Below are positions 17,898 through 27,014 of a stretch of DNA of 64,000 nucleotides, piece after piece. Every line of letters starts with the position of its first letter. The stretch's first letter is position 1. The notes beneath the pieces are model-generated. The model was given only the letters and a program-made list of their open reading frames with translations, had not been told where the DNA came from and made no database searches. Source of the DNA: Devosia chinhatensis (GTDB lineage Bacteria; Pseudomonadota; Alphaproteobacteria; Rhizobiales; Devosiaceae); NCBI RefSeq assembly GCF_000969445.1, contig NZ_JZEY01000054.1:558001-622000 (forward strand). The letters are read 5' to 3'. The position numbers were made by a program, and so were the translations under genes.

Positions 17898-19994
17898 CTA
17901 CCGCGGAAAACTCTGGGCGTTGCCCGCGTCGACGTTGAGAATATTGCCGGTGGACTTGGCCGAGGCTTCAGAGGCGAAGAAATAGATGGCTTCGGCGATG
18001 TCTTCGGGGAAGACGCTGCGCTTCAGCATGGAGCGCTCGCGGTACATTTCCTCAAGGCCATCCTTGTCGGTCTTGTAGGTCGAGGCGCGCTGTTCCAGCC
18101 ATTCTCCGGCCCAGATTTTCGAGCCACGCAGCACAGCGTCCGGATTGACCGTGTTAACACGGATCTGCTCACCTGCACCCTCAAGGGCAAGGCAGCGCGC
18201 GAGATGAATTTCGGCGGCCTTGGCCGTGCAATAGGCGGCGGCATTGGGCGAGGCGGCGAGGCCGTTCTTGCTGGCGACGAACACGACATTGCCGCCGATC
18301 TTCTGTTGGCGGAACAGTCGGAAGGCCTCGCGCGAGACGAGGAAATAGCCCGTGGACAGGATGTCCATGTTCTTGTTCCACAAATCGAGCGTGGTGTCCT
18401 CAATTGGCGCGGAAGAAGCCAGACCAGCATTGGAGACCAGGATGTCGAGGCCGCCGAACTCGACCACGGCATGGGCAAAGCCGGCAATGACCTGGTCTTC
18501 GCGGGTAACGTTGATGTTGACGGGGCGGACCATGTCCTCGCCGAAGATGCCGGAGAGTTCCACGGTCGCGTTATCGAGCGCGGACTGGTCGATATCGGCA
18601 AGCACGACGCAGGCCCCTTCGCGCAGCAGGCGCGCCGCCGTGGCCTTGCCGATGCCGCCGGCCCCGCCGGTGACCAGGGCAATTCTGCCGGCGAGGGATT
18701 TCGGCTTGGGCATGCGCTGGAGCTTGGCCTCTTCGAGCAGCCAATATTCGATGTCGAAGGCTTCCTGCTCGGGCAGGCCCTGATATTCGGAGACGGTCGA
18801 GGCGCCGCGCATCACATTGATAGCGTTGACATAGAACTCGCCGGAAATGCGGGCCGTGGCCTTGTCCTTGGCGAAGGTGATCATGCCGACGCCCGGGATC
18901 AGGTAGACGACGGCGTTGGGATCGCGGATGGCGGGCGAATTGTCATGGCGGCAGCGCTCGTAATAGGCCGCGTAATCGGCGCGGTAGTCGGCGATCTGAT
19001 CGGCGAGACCGGCGATGACGGCATCGACATCGGGGTTTTGGGGATCGAAATCGATCACAAGCGGGCGGATCTTGGTGCGCAGGAAATGGTCGGGACAGGA
19101 AGTGCCGAGCGCCGCGAGTGGGCGTAGGTTGTTGGAATTGACGAATTCGAGCACCGCGTCGCTATCGTCGAAATGGCCCAGCTTGTGGCTGTCTTCCGAG
19201 ATGAAGCCGCGAATCTTGGGCATCAGCTTGGCGGCGATGGCGCGGCGCTCTTCGGCGGGCAGCGACTGCACGGCTCCGCCGCCGAAAATGGTCTTGCCTT
19301 CGGTTTCCTTCTCAAACCATTCGATCGCCTGGTTGATGATGGCAACGGTGGTCTCGTAGCATTCCTTCGGCGTGTCGCCCCAAGTGAATAGACCATGGGA
19401 TTCGAGCACGACGCCCTTGGCGTTCGGGTTATCGAGACAGAATTTTTCGAGCCACAGGCCGAGCTCGAAGCCTGGCTTCTTCCAGGGCAGCCAGCCGATC
19501 GCGTCGCCGAAGATCCGCTGCGTCAGCTCTTTCGAGTTTTTCGATGCAGCGATGGCGATGATCGCATCCGGGTGCATGTGATCGACATAGGGCCGGTTCA
19601 CAAAGGCATGGAGCGGGGTGTCTATCGAGGAGGCGCGCGGGTTGAGATTGAAGGTGGCGTGGGGGAGGTAGCCCACCATCTCGTCTTCGTGCTCGACGCC
19701 GCGATAGAGGCCCTTCAAGGCGCGCAGCTTGTCCATGTAGAGGGTGGCAAAGCCGTCGAGCTTGATCGAGGCATTGTCGCCGCCCGAGCCTTTCACCCAG
19801 AGAACCTGGACCTCGTCACCGGTCAGCGGATCTTTCTGCCAGATTTTCGACGAAGTGTTCCCGCCGCCGTAATTGGTGACGCGCTTGTCCGACCCGAGAA
19901 GGTTCGAACGGTAGACCAAGCGCTCCGGCTCGCCCATCGACGCTGCCTTGGCGTCGTCCCACTTGTTTTCGAGGCGCTTGGGCGCGGTGGACAT
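17898..19994 (-). CDS. rhaD: Bifunctional rhamnulose-1-phosphate aldolase / alcohol dehydrogenase
   Basis: A 698-residue fusion. Residues 1 to about 400 are a class II aldolase (zinc site around H-M-H-P-D-A and E-S-H-G-L-F-T-W-G) that cleaves L-rhamnulose-1-phosphate to glycerone phosphate and L-lactaldehyde. Residues about 430-698 are a short-chain dehydrogenase with G-G-A-G-G-I-G and Y-C-T-A-K, which likely turns over lactaldehyde. This two-domain RhaD is typical of rhizobial rhamnose loci (TIGR02632). A GGAGGA box precedes the ATG. It is divergent from rhaR and followed by rhaI. Confidence 0.95.
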   Translation of the reverse strand: MSTAPKRLENKWDDAKAASMGEPERLVYRSNLLGSDKRVTNYGGGNTSSKIWQKDPLTGDEVQVLWVKGSGGDNASIKLDGFATLYMDKLRALKGLYRGVEHEDEMVGYLPHATFNLNPRASSIDTPLHAFVNRPYVDHMHPDAIIAIAASKNSKELTQRIFGDAIGWLPWKKPGFELGLWLEKFCLDNPNAKGVVLESHGLFTWGDTPKECYETTVAIINQAIEWFEKETEGKTIFGGGAVQSLPAEERRAIAAKLMPKIRGFISEDSHKLGHFDDSDAVLEFVNSNNLRPLAALGTSCPDHFLRTKIRPLVIDFDPQNPDVDAVIAGLADQIADYRADYAAYYERCRHDNSPAIRDPNAVVYLIPGVGMITFAKDKATARISGEFYVNAINVMRGASTVSEYQGLPEQEAFDIEYWLLEEAKLQRMPKPKSLAGRIALVTGGAGGIGKATAARLLREGACVVLADIDQSALDNATVELSGIFGEDMVRPVNINVTREDQVIAGFAHAVVEFGGLDILVSNAGLASSAPIEDTTLDLWNKNMDILSTGYFLVSREAFRLFRQQKIGGNVVFVASKNGLAASPNAAAYCTAKAAEIHLARCLALEGAGEQIRVNTVNPDAVLRGSKIWAGEWLEQRASTYKTDKDGLEEMYRERSMLKRSVFPEDIAEAIYFFASEASAKSTGNILNVDAGNAQSFPR

Positions 19995-20067
19995 GACTTT
20001 TCCTCCAGATCGGCAGCAAACGTTTTGGCGGAAGAGGGCATGACTGACCCTGGGATGTCAATCATCC

Positions 20068-20105
20068 TCGATCATTAATTGTCATCAATGCGCGATAATG
20101 ATCGA
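20068..20105. promoter_or_regulatory. Candidate RhaR operator in rhaD-rhaR divergent promoter
   Basis: A perfect 10-bp inverted repeat, TCGATCATTA (20068-20077) and TAATGATCGA (20096-20105), with an 18-bp spacer, sits midway between the divergent rhaD and rhaR starts. DeoR-family regulators usually bind such spaced or repeated half sites. It is the best candidate for RhaR control in both directions. Confidence 0.6.
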
Positions 20106-20173
20106 AAATGCTATCTTGGTGATTGACTCTGATCGCAAGCGGTGGAAGGAAATGTGCCTAGGGAGTATCAGCT

Positions 20174-20974
20174 TTGCACGAAACGGAACGCCACCGCGTT
20201 ATTCTTGCCGCCGCACAGTCCCGCCCCGTGGTCACCGTGGGCGAGCTTTGCGAGGTCACGAATTCGTCGGAAGCCACCATTCGGCGGGACATCGCGGCGC
20301 TGCACGTGCAGGGCAAGCTGCGCCGGGTACGGGGCGGAGCGGAAGCCATAAATCCCCCGGCGCAGGGTGGGTTGATGGGACGGCCCTTTTCAGTCAACGA
20401 AACGATCAACATGGCGCAAAAGCGCGCAATCGCGCGCGTTGCCGCCGAGATGTGCGCTGACGGCGAGCCGATAATCATCAATGGCGGCACAACCACCTAC
20501 CAGATGGTGCATCACCTGACGGCCAAGCGGCTCAGCGTTTTCACCAACAGCTTCGCCATTGCCGAGTTCCTCATCCACAATTCGCGCAACTCGGTCGTCA
20601 TTCCCGGCGGCACCGTCTATCGCGAGCAGAATGTCATTCTCTCGCCTTTTGGCGGCGTGGTGGCATCGCACTTTTACGCAAAACGAATGTTCATCGGCTG
20701 CCAGGGCATAGGCGCCCATGGCCTCATGGAGGCCGACCCGATGGTCGTCCAGTCCGAACTGGCGCTGATCGGGCAGGCCGACGAGCTCATCGTGCTCGCT
20801 GACTCCTCGAAATTTTCCGGCCGCTCGAGCCTTATTCTCTGCGGCCTGGATCGAATTGCCGCTGTCGTTACCGATGCCGGCATTCGCGACGAAGACCGAC
20901 AAATGCTCGAAACGGCAGGCGTCCGGCTCATCGTGGCGGACGCAACCCCTCAGGCACAGTCGAGCGTGGCCTGA
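20174..20974 (+). CDS. rhaR: DeoR-family regulator of rhamnose genes
   Basis: A 266-residue DeoR/GlpR regulator: N-terminal HTH (V-G-E-L-C-E-V-T-N-S-S-E-A-T-I-R-R-D-I) and a C-terminal sugar-phosphate sensor domain with N-G-G-T-T-T-Y-Q and a D-S-S-K-F-S motif. The start is a TTG at 20174 with an AGGGAG box; no ATG fits. In rhizobia the DeoR regulator at this position, RhaR, represses the rha genes. The gene opens the rhaRSTPQU transcript and is divergent from rhaD. Confidence 0.92.
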   Translation: MHETERHRVILAAAQSRPVVTVGELCEVTNSSEATIRRDIAALHVQGKLRRVRGGAEAINPPAQGGLMGRPFSVNETINMAQKRAIARVAAEMCADGEPIIINGGTTTYQMVHHLTAKRLSVFTNSFAIAEFLIHNSRNSVVIPGGTVYREQNVILSPFGGVVASHFYAKRMFIGCQGIGAHGLMEADPMVVQSELALIGQADELIVLADSSKFSGRSSLILCGLDRIAAVVTDAGIRDEDRQMLETAGVRLIVADATPQAQSSVA

Positions 20975-21008
20975 GATCAAACGAAAAGACCTTAGGGAGG
21001 ACCTTTTT

Positions 21009-22001
21009 ATGAACTTGTTCAAACTGCTGGCCGCGACGGCCACTGTGGCCGTGATGATCGCGGCACCGGCTGCCGCGCAGGACCAGACGCGTATCGCTTT
21101 GGTCGTCAAATCGCTTGGCAACGGCTTCTTTGACGCCGCTGCCAAGGGTGCCGAAGAGGCGGCAGCCGAGCTCGGCGACGTCGAGTTGATCTATACCGGG
21201 CCGACAGCTGCGACCGCTGAAGCCCAGATCGAAGTGGTCAATTCTCTCATCGCTCAGCAGGTCGATGCCATCGCGATTTCGGCGAACGATCCGGACGCCC
21301 TGGTGCCTGCACTGCAGCGCGCCATGGAACGCGGCATCAAGGTGATCTCCTGGGATTCGGGTGTTGCGCCCGAGGGTCGCCAGCTGCACCTCAACCCCTC
21401 TGACGTCAACCTGATCGGTGAAACCATTATCAAGCTGGCTGCCGATTATCTGCCCGAAGGCGGTGACGTGGCCATTCTGTCGGCGGCGTCCACCGCGACC
21501 AACCAGAATGCCTGGATCGAAGCTGCCAAGGCCGTCATCCCCGAGAAGTTCCCCAATATCAATCTCGTGGCAACGGTCTATGGGGACGACGACTCGGTAA
21601 AATCGACTGAAGAGGCACGGGGCCTGATTGCCGCTTACCCGGATCTCAAGGCCATTATCGCCCCGACCACCGTGGGCGTGGTCGCCGCCGCGCAGGTCGT
21701 CACCGACCAGAACCTGATCGGACAGATCAACGTCACCGGCCTGGCCCTGCCGTCCGAGTTCAAGCAGTTCATCGACAATGGCGCAAGCCAGGCGGTGGCC
21801 CTGTGGAACCCGATCGATCTCGGTTATTCGGCCGTGTTCCTGGCCAAGGCGTTGGTGGATGGCGAAGAAGCCGCGCCGGGCGCCACCTTCTCGATCGGCA
21901 AGGTTGGCGAAGTCACGCTCGACGACACCAATTCAGCCGCTATGGCTGCGCCGTTCCAGTTCGATGCGTCCAACATCGAAGAGTTCTCCAAGATCTATTG
22001 A
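21009..22001 (+). CDS. rhaS: L-rhamnose ABC transporter, substrate-binding protein
   Basis: A 330-residue periplasmic binding protein, with a signal peptide (residues 1-23, ending A-A-P-A-A-A-Q) and a Peripla_BP_4 fold. W-D-S-G-V-A-P and T-T-V-G-V-V-A-A-A-Q are typical of the RhaS branch. The ATG at 21009 has an AGGGAGGA box, so the longer frame from 20856 is rejected. Placed right after rhaR and before rhaT, as in Rhizobium leguminosarum. A palindromic repeat separates it from rhaT, which may raise its expression over the membrane genes. Confidence 0.94.
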   Translation: MNLFKLLAATATVAVMIAAPAAAQDQTRIALVVKSLGNGFFDAAAKGAEEAAAELGDVELIYTGPTAATAEAQIEVVNSLIAQQVDAIAISANDPDALVPALQRAMERGIKVISWDSGVAPEGRQLHLNPSDVNLIGETIIKLAADYLPEGGDVAILSAASTATNQNAWIEAAKAVIPEKFPNINLVATVYGDDDSVKSTEEARGLIAAYPDLKAIIAPTTVGVVAAAQVVTDQNLIGQINVTGLALPSEFKQFIDNGASQAVALWNPIDLGYSAVFLAKALVDGEEAAPGATFSIGKVGEVTLDDTNSAAMAAPFQFDASNIEEFSKIY

Positions 22002-22010
22002 TCTTGTTCA

Positions 22011-22112
22011 CCTCTCCCTGGGGGGAGAGGTCGACGCGCAGCGGCGGGTCAGGGGCCTTTCCATGCTCAGGAAGGCCCCTCACCCCAACCCTCTGCCCCC
22101 AGGGGAGAGGGG
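22011..22112. repeat. Palindromic intergenic repeat, copy B
   Basis: About 100 bp between rhaS and rhaT. It holds the same building blocks as copy A but in the opposite order: GAGAGGTCGACGCGCAGCGG (22025-22044) running on to GGGGCCTTT, then AGGAAGGCCCCTCACC (22069-22084), and flanking CCTCTCCC / GGGGAGAGG. The two GGGGCCTTT...AAGGCCCC arms can pair as a hairpin. Confidence 0.8.
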
Positions 22113-22148
22113 ATCGCATCCATTGCGCGCAGACGCCAAGGAAGACGC

Positions 22149-23654
22149 ATGACCGACCCCATCCTCACCCTTTCCGGCATATCCAAGAGCTTTCCCGGCG
22201 TGCGGGCGCTCAACGACGTGTCGTTGGAGCTTTATGCCGGCGAGGTCACGGCGCTGATCGGGGAAAATGGAGCGGGCAAGTCGACCTTGGTCAAGACCAT
22301 GACCGGCATCTATCAGCCCGACGACGGCGAAATCCTGGTAAGGGGTCAGGCGATCAGCCTGCCCACGGCAATTTCGGCATCGCAGGCCGGCATCACCGCC
22401 ATCCACCAGGAAACGGTGCTGTTCGACGAGTTGAGCGTGGCCGAGAACATTTATCTGGGGCATGCACCGCGGACCCGCTTTGGGCTGATCGACTGGAAGA
22501 CAATGCGCCGGGAAGCGCAACTCACACTCGACTCCATGGCCGCCGGCATCGACGCCGCCATGCCGCTCAAGGAATTGGGCATCGCCAAGAAGCATCTGGT
22601 GGCAGTGGCGCGCGCGCTGAGCGTCGATGCGCAGGTCGTCATCATGGACGAGCCCACCGCGGCCTTGTCCCAGAAGGAAATCGAAGAGCTTTACGTGCTG
22701 GTCGACCTGCTCAAACAGGACGGAAAGGCCATCCTCTTCATTTCGCACAAATTCGACGAGATTTACCGAATTGCCGATCGCTACACCGTGTTCCGCGACG
22801 GCGAAATGGTGGGCAAGGGCTTTATCAAAGACACGCCGCAGAACGAAATCGTCAAGCTGATGGTGGGCCGTTCCGTCGATCAGATTTTCCCGGCGCGCAA
22901 GGCCAGCATCGGCGAAACCGTGCTGGAGGTGAGCGGGCTGAGCCACCCGACAGAATTCGAGGACGTCTCCTTCTCGGTCCGCAAAGGGGAAATCCTGGGT
23001 TTTTACGGCCTGGTCGGGGCAGGGCGGTCCGAAGTCATGCAGGCTGTGTTTGGCATGACCAAACCTTCCGGCGGCGCGATGGTGCTGGAGGGCAAAACCA
23101 TTGCGCCCCTGTCGCCAGCTGATGCGGTGGAGGCGGGCATTGTCTATGTACCCGAGGAACGCGGCAAGCAGGGCGTCATCACCGGCGAGCCGATCTTCAA
23201 GAACGTGTCGCTGCCCAGCCTTGGCAAGACCAGCCGCTCCGGCTTCCTGCTTATGGCTGAGGAATTCAGGCTGGCGCGCACCTATACCGAGCGGCTGGAC
23301 CTGCGCGCTTCATCACTCAGCCAGAATGTATCCACCCTTTCCGGCGGCAACCAGCAGAAGGTGGTGATCGCCAAGTGGCTGGCAACTTTGCCAAGGGTGA
23401 TCATTCTCGACGAGCCTACCAAGGGCATCGATATCGGCTCGAAGGCGGCCGTACATGAATTCATGGGGGAATTGGTGGCACAGGGTTTGAGCGTGATCAT
23501 GGTCTCGTCCGAGCTTCCCGAAGTGCTGGGCATGAGCGACCGCATCGTGGTCATGCGCGAAGGCCTTGTGGTCGACATTCTGGACAATGAAAACCTGCAG
23601 CCCGAAACCCTGGTGCGCCTTGCTGCCGGCATTGCCGCGGAGCAGGCCGCATGA
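22149..23654 (+). CDS. rhaT: L-rhamnose ABC transporter, ATP-binding protein
   Basis: A 501-residue tandem ABC ATPase of CUT2 type. The first half has G-E-N-G-A-G-K-S-T at 38-46 and V-I-M-D-E-P-T-A-A-L-S; the second has a degenerate Walker A (G-L-V-G-A-G-R-S), L-S-G-G-N-Q-Q-K and I-L-D-E-P-T-K-G-I-D. AAGGAAG precedes the ATG. It overlaps rhaP by 4 bp. Note that rhaT in enteric bacteria is an unrelated permease; the name here follows the rhizobial scheme. Confidence 0.95.
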   Translation: MTDPILTLSGISKSFPGVRALNDVSLELYAGEVTALIGENGAGKSTLVKTMTGIYQPDDGEILVRGQAISLPTAISASQAGITAIHQETVLFDELSVAENIYLGHAPRTRFGLIDWKTMRREAQLTLDSMAAGIDAAMPLKELGIAKKHLVAVARALSVDAQVVIMDEPTAALSQKEIEELYVLVDLLKQDGKAILFISHKFDEIYRIADRYTVFRDGEMVGKGFIKDTPQNEIVKLMVGRSVDQIFPARKASIGETVLEVSGLSHPTEFEDVSFSVRKGEILGFYGLVGAGRSEVMQAVFGMTKPSGGAMVLEGKTIAPLSPADAVEAGIVYVPEERGKQGVITGEPIFKNVSLPSLGKTSRSGFLLMAEEFRLARTYTERLDLRASSLSQNVSTLSGGNQQKVVIAKWLATLPRVIILDEPTKGIDIGSKAAVHEFMGELVAQGLSVIMVSSELPEVLGMSDRIVVMREGLVVDILDNENLQPETLVRLAAGIAAEQAA

Positions 23655-24631
23655 CCCGGCTGTTCAGGAACCGTGAAATCTGGCTGGCGCTGGCGATCAT
23701 TGCCGTCATCGTGCTCGTGACGTGGCGCTTCAGCCGGTTCAGCCAGCCATCCAACCTGCTGACCATTCTCAACGACACATCCATCCTGATGATGCTTGCA
23801 CTCGGGCAGATGGTGGTGATCCTGACCCGCTCCATCGACCTGTCCATGGCCTCGAACCTGGCGCTTACCGGCATGATCGTGGCCATGGTCAATGCAGCAT
23901 TCCCGATGATACCGATCCCCTTCCTGATTGCCGGATGCATCATTGTCGGTGGGGCGCTCGGGGCGTTCAACGGTATCCTCGTGTGGAAGCTCGATATTCC
24001 GCCTATCGTGGTGACGCTCGGCACGCTGACAATTTTCCGGGGCCTGGTCTTCGTCATTTCCGGCGGCGCCTGGGTCAATGCCGCGCAGATGAGCCCCGAT
24101 TTCATCCAGCTCCAGCGCGGATCCCTTATCGGCCTGCCGATCCTGACCTGGTTTGCCATCGTTGTGGCGGCGCTGTTCTTCGTGCTGATGACGCGCACGC
24201 CAATGGGTCGCTCCTTCTATGCCATCGGCGTCAATCCGACGGCATCGGTCTATACTGGCATCAATGTGGGACGTACCAAGTTCCTGGCTTTCGTTATATC
24301 CGGCGCGGTCTCGGGGCTGTGCGGCTATCTCTGGATTTCGCGCTATGTGATCGCCTCCGTGGAGGTAGCCAGCGGCTACGAGCTGACCATCATCGCTGCC
24401 TGCGTCATCGGTGGCGTTTCCATCGCCGGTGGCATCGGCACCGTCGCTGGAGCGCTGCTTGGCGCCCTCTTCCTGGGCGTCGTCAACAATGCTCTACCGG
24501 TTATCGGGGTGTCGCCCTTCTGGCAGATGGCCATTTCGGGCGCTGCGATCCTGATCGCCGTGGTGCTCAACGCCCGCGGTGAGACGCGGAAAGGGCGCAT
24601 CATCCTCAAGAAAGCCGAGGTGGCCGCATGA
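23651..24631 (+). CDS. rhaP: L-rhamnose ABC transporter, permease 1
   Basis: A 326-residue CUT2 permease with about ten hydrophobic segments; the family motif appears as L-T-R-S-I-D-L-S-M-A-S near residue 60. ATGA overlap with rhaT upstream and rhaQ downstream indicates coupled translation. Two different permeases, RhaP and RhaQ, presumably form a heterodimer. Confidence 0.94.
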   Translation: MTRLFRNREIWLALAIIAVIVLVTWRFSRFSQPSNLLTILNDTSILMMLALGQMVVILTRSIDLSMASNLALTGMIVAMVNAAFPMIPIPFLIAGCIIVGGALGAFNGILVWKLDIPPIVVTLGTLTIFRGLVFVISGGAWVNAAQMSPDFIQLQRGSLIGLPILTWFAIVVAALFFVLMTRTPMGRSFYAIGVNPTASVYTGINVGRTKFLAFVISGAVSGLCGYLWISRYVIASVEVASGYELTIIAACVIGGVSIAGGIGTVAGALLGALFLGVVNNALPVIGVSPFWQMAISGAAILIAVVLNARGETRKGRIILKKAEVAA

Positions 24632-25632
24632 CCGACACAACCTCGACAGTCCGGCGCCTTCCTGACCGGCTCGACAATCCGTTCAGGTCGGCCCTGCTCA
24701 GCTGGGAAAGCTTGCTGGTCCTGGTGGCGATCGGCATCTTTGTCGCCAATTCGATCGCCTCGCCTTATTTCCTCAACGCCTGGTCGCTCAGCGACATGAC
24801 GTTCAATTTCACCGAGAAGGCGTTGATTGCCCTCGCCATGGCGCTGGTCATCATCACCGGCGAGATCGACCTGTCGGTCGCCTCGATCATTGCCCTGGCT
24901 TCGACGCTGATGGGGCTGGTGCTCAACGCCTTCGGAGCGCCCACGCCCGTCCTTGTGCTCGTTGGCATCCTGACAGGGCTTGCCTGTGGCGCCTTCAACG
25001 GTTTTCTCGTCACCGTGCTGAAACTGCCCTCCATCGTGGTCACCATCGGCACCATGAGCCTGTTCCGTGGCATTGCCTTTATCATTCTGGGCGATCAGAG
25101 CTTCGGTGGTTATCCGCGTGACTTTGCCTGGTTCGGACAAGGCTATGTTTTCTGGGTCATCTCTTTCGAACTGGTTCTCTTCCTCGTCGCCGCCGTCATT
25201 TTCTATGTGCTGCTCCACCGCACCAATTTCGGTCGACGCGTCTTTGCCATCGGCAATAATGCGACCGCGGCGCAGTTTTCCGGCGTCAGGGTGGATCGCA
25301 TCAAGTTCGTGCTGTTTTGCCTCACCGGCCTCATGAGCGGCATTGCGGCCGTGTTGCTGACAGCGCGACTAGGCTCGACACGTCCTTCAATTGCGCAGGG
25401 CTTCGAACTTGATGTCATCACCATGGTGGTGCTCGGGGGGGTCTCCATCCTGGGAGGCGCCGGTTCCATCATCGGCGTTGTGCTCGCGGCGTTGATCATC
25501 GGTCTTGTCACCTTCGGGCTCGGTCTGCTGAACGTGCCAGGCATCGTCATGTCGATCTTTACCGGCACGCTGCTGATCGTGGTGATCGCGCTGCCGATCC
25601 TGTGGCGGATGTGGAAGGAAAAACGGGCATGA
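24628..25632 (+). CDS. rhaQ: L-rhamnose ABC transporter, permease 2
   Basis: A 334-residue CUT2 permease, clearly related to rhaP but not a recent copy. [11 protein letters not shown] near residue 75 is the conserved membrane-domain motif. It overlaps rhaP and rhaU by 4 bp each (ATGA), so the four genes rhaT-P-Q-U are tightly coupled. Confidence 0.94.
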   Translation: MTDTTSTVRRLPDRLDNPFRSALLSWESLLVLVAIGIFVANSIASPYFLNAWSLSDMTFNFTEKALIALAMALVIITGEIDLSVASIIALASTLMGLVLNAFGAPTPVLVLVGILTGLACGAFNGFLVTVLKLPSIVVTIGTMSLFRGIAFIILGDQSFGGYPRDFAWFGQGYVFWVISFELVLFLVAAVIFYVLLHRTNFGRRVFAIGNNATAAQFSGVRVDRIKFVLFCLTGLMSGIAAVLLTARLGSTRPSIAQGFELDVITMVVLGGVSILGGAGSIIGVVLAALIIGLVTFGLGLLNVPGIVMSIFTGTLLIVVIALPILWRMWKEKRA

Positions 25633-25961
25633 TCATCGATGACGGCTTCGAGAAACACGCCTTCAAGATGAAACTCAATCCTGGCATGGCCGCAGAATAT
25701 CGCCGCCGCCATGACGCGATCTTTCCCGAACTGGTCGACCTGCTGCATGCCGCCGGGGTGAAGGACTATTCCATTCATCTCGACGAGGAGACGAACACGC
25801 TGATCGGCGTGCTATGGCGCCGGGTCGACCACACGATGGCCGACCTGCCGAGCACCGAGGTGATGAAACGATGGTGGGCCCACATGGCCGACATCATGGC
25901 CACCAATGAAAGCAACGAGCCCGTTTCGGTCGATCTCGTTCCCATGTTCTGGATGAAATAG
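25629..25961 (+). CDS. rhaU: L-rhamnose mutarotase
   Basis: A 110-residue ferredoxin-like alpha/beta-barrel protein of the RhaM/RhaU family that interconverts alpha- and beta-L-rhamnose. Conserved landmarks are [13 protein letters not shown] early on, with the catalytic His, and W-W-A-H-M-A-D-I-M in the second half. Length matches the E. coli enzyme. The ATG overlaps the rhaQ stop. In rhizobia the kinase gene rhaK follows; here the strand switches instead. Confidence 0.95.
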   Translation: MIIDDGFEKHAFKMKLNPGMAAEYRRRHDAIFPELVDLLHAAGVKDYSIHLDEETNTLIGVLWRRVDHTMADLPSTEVMKRWWAHMADIMATNESNEPVSVDLVPMFWMK

Positions 25962-25994
25962 GGCGAGACGCGCCAGGTCCTACCGGCACATAGG

Positions 25995-26852
25995 CTAGAC
26001 CTCGTTGCGCCAGCTGAATTGCGGCGAGTAGCCCAGCATCCGTTTGGCCTTGTCGATGGAGAGCAGCGTGGAATTCGTGGCAATATTGCCCCGCTGCTCG
26101 ACATCGGGGAACACTTCGGCCAATAGCGACATATTTGACCGGCTCATTACCGAATCCGCATTGGCAATGACGAAGGCTTCAAAGCCCTTGAAGTCTGCCT
26201 GAATGGAGCGGCGAACGGCCTGGGCGCCGTCGCGGGCGTCGATATAGGCCCAGAGGTTCCACTTGCGCCTTGGGGGGTCGGTGTCGAAGCCGGGGAAGGC
26301 TGCATAATCCTCAGGATACATGACATTGGAGAAGCGCAGCCCCACCATGCGCAGATCCGGGTCCCAACGGCAGAACTGAGCCGCCATGGTCTCGTCAAGC
26401 AACTTGCCCAGCGAATAGGCGCTTTCGGGGCGTGGAAAATAGTCCTCGTCGACAGGCACATACGGCGGTGGAGTGTCGAATGGCAGGCCCAAGACGGTCT
26501 CGCTTGAGGCGAACACCACATTCTTGATACCAGCCAGCCGGCACGCCTCGAAGACGTTGTAGCTGGCACTCATATTGTTGGTGATGGTTCTGGCATTGGC
26601 GGCGAGGCCGGGCGCGGGAATAGCCGCCAGATGCACCACGGCGTCGAAGGGACCGCCACGCTCATCGATGCCACCCAGGATAGCGGCGGAGACCTCGCCG
26701 AAATTGGTGAGATCGATGCGGACACTCGGGCAGATAGGTTCAGGCAAGGCCTGCTGGTCCAGATTGAGCACGTCGTAGCCGTGTTGCACGAGATCGCGCA
26801 GCACTGCCCGTCCCAGCTTGCCACTGCCGCCGGTGACCAGAACTTTTGCCAT
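25995..26852 (-). CDS. NAD-dependent epimerase/dehydratase-like extended SDR
   Basis: A 285-residue Rossmann enzyme with T-G-G-S-G-K-L-G at the N terminus (NAD(P) binding), H-L-A-A-I-P, and catalytic Y-S-L-G-K at about residue 145. These are the marks of extended short-chain dehydrogenases acting on sugars or nucleotide sugars. A strong AAGGAGGA box precedes the ATG. It is convergent with rhaU and not part of that transcript. The substrate is unknown; a role in sugar catabolism is only suggested by position. Confidence 0.85.
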   Translation of the reverse strand: MAKVLVTGGSGKLGRAVLRDLVQHGYDVLNLDQQALPEPICPSVRIDLTNFGEVSAAILGGIDERGGPFDAVVHLAAIPAPGLAANARTITNNMSASYNVFEACRLAGIKNVVFASSETVLGLPFDTPPPYVPVDEDYFPRPESAYSLGKLLDETMAAQFCRWDPDLRMVGLRFSNVMYPEDYAAFPGFDTDPPRRKWNLWAYIDARDGAQAVRRSIQADFKGFEAFVIANADSVMSRSNMSLLAEVFPDVEQRGNIATNSTLLSIDKAKRMLGYSPQFSWRNEV

Positions 26853-27014
26853 GACAGATATCCTCCTTGAGTGCCTGCATTGTTGGTGGGGCAGGCGGGC
26901 AGCGCAAGGAGAAAACGCTGGTTCAACATGAACGCTATCTGAACGGCGGGGTCAGCCGAAGTTCAAGCCGCCGTGACTATCCTCGGCTCCAGTTTCGAAT
27001 TTCAGGGGCAAAAC

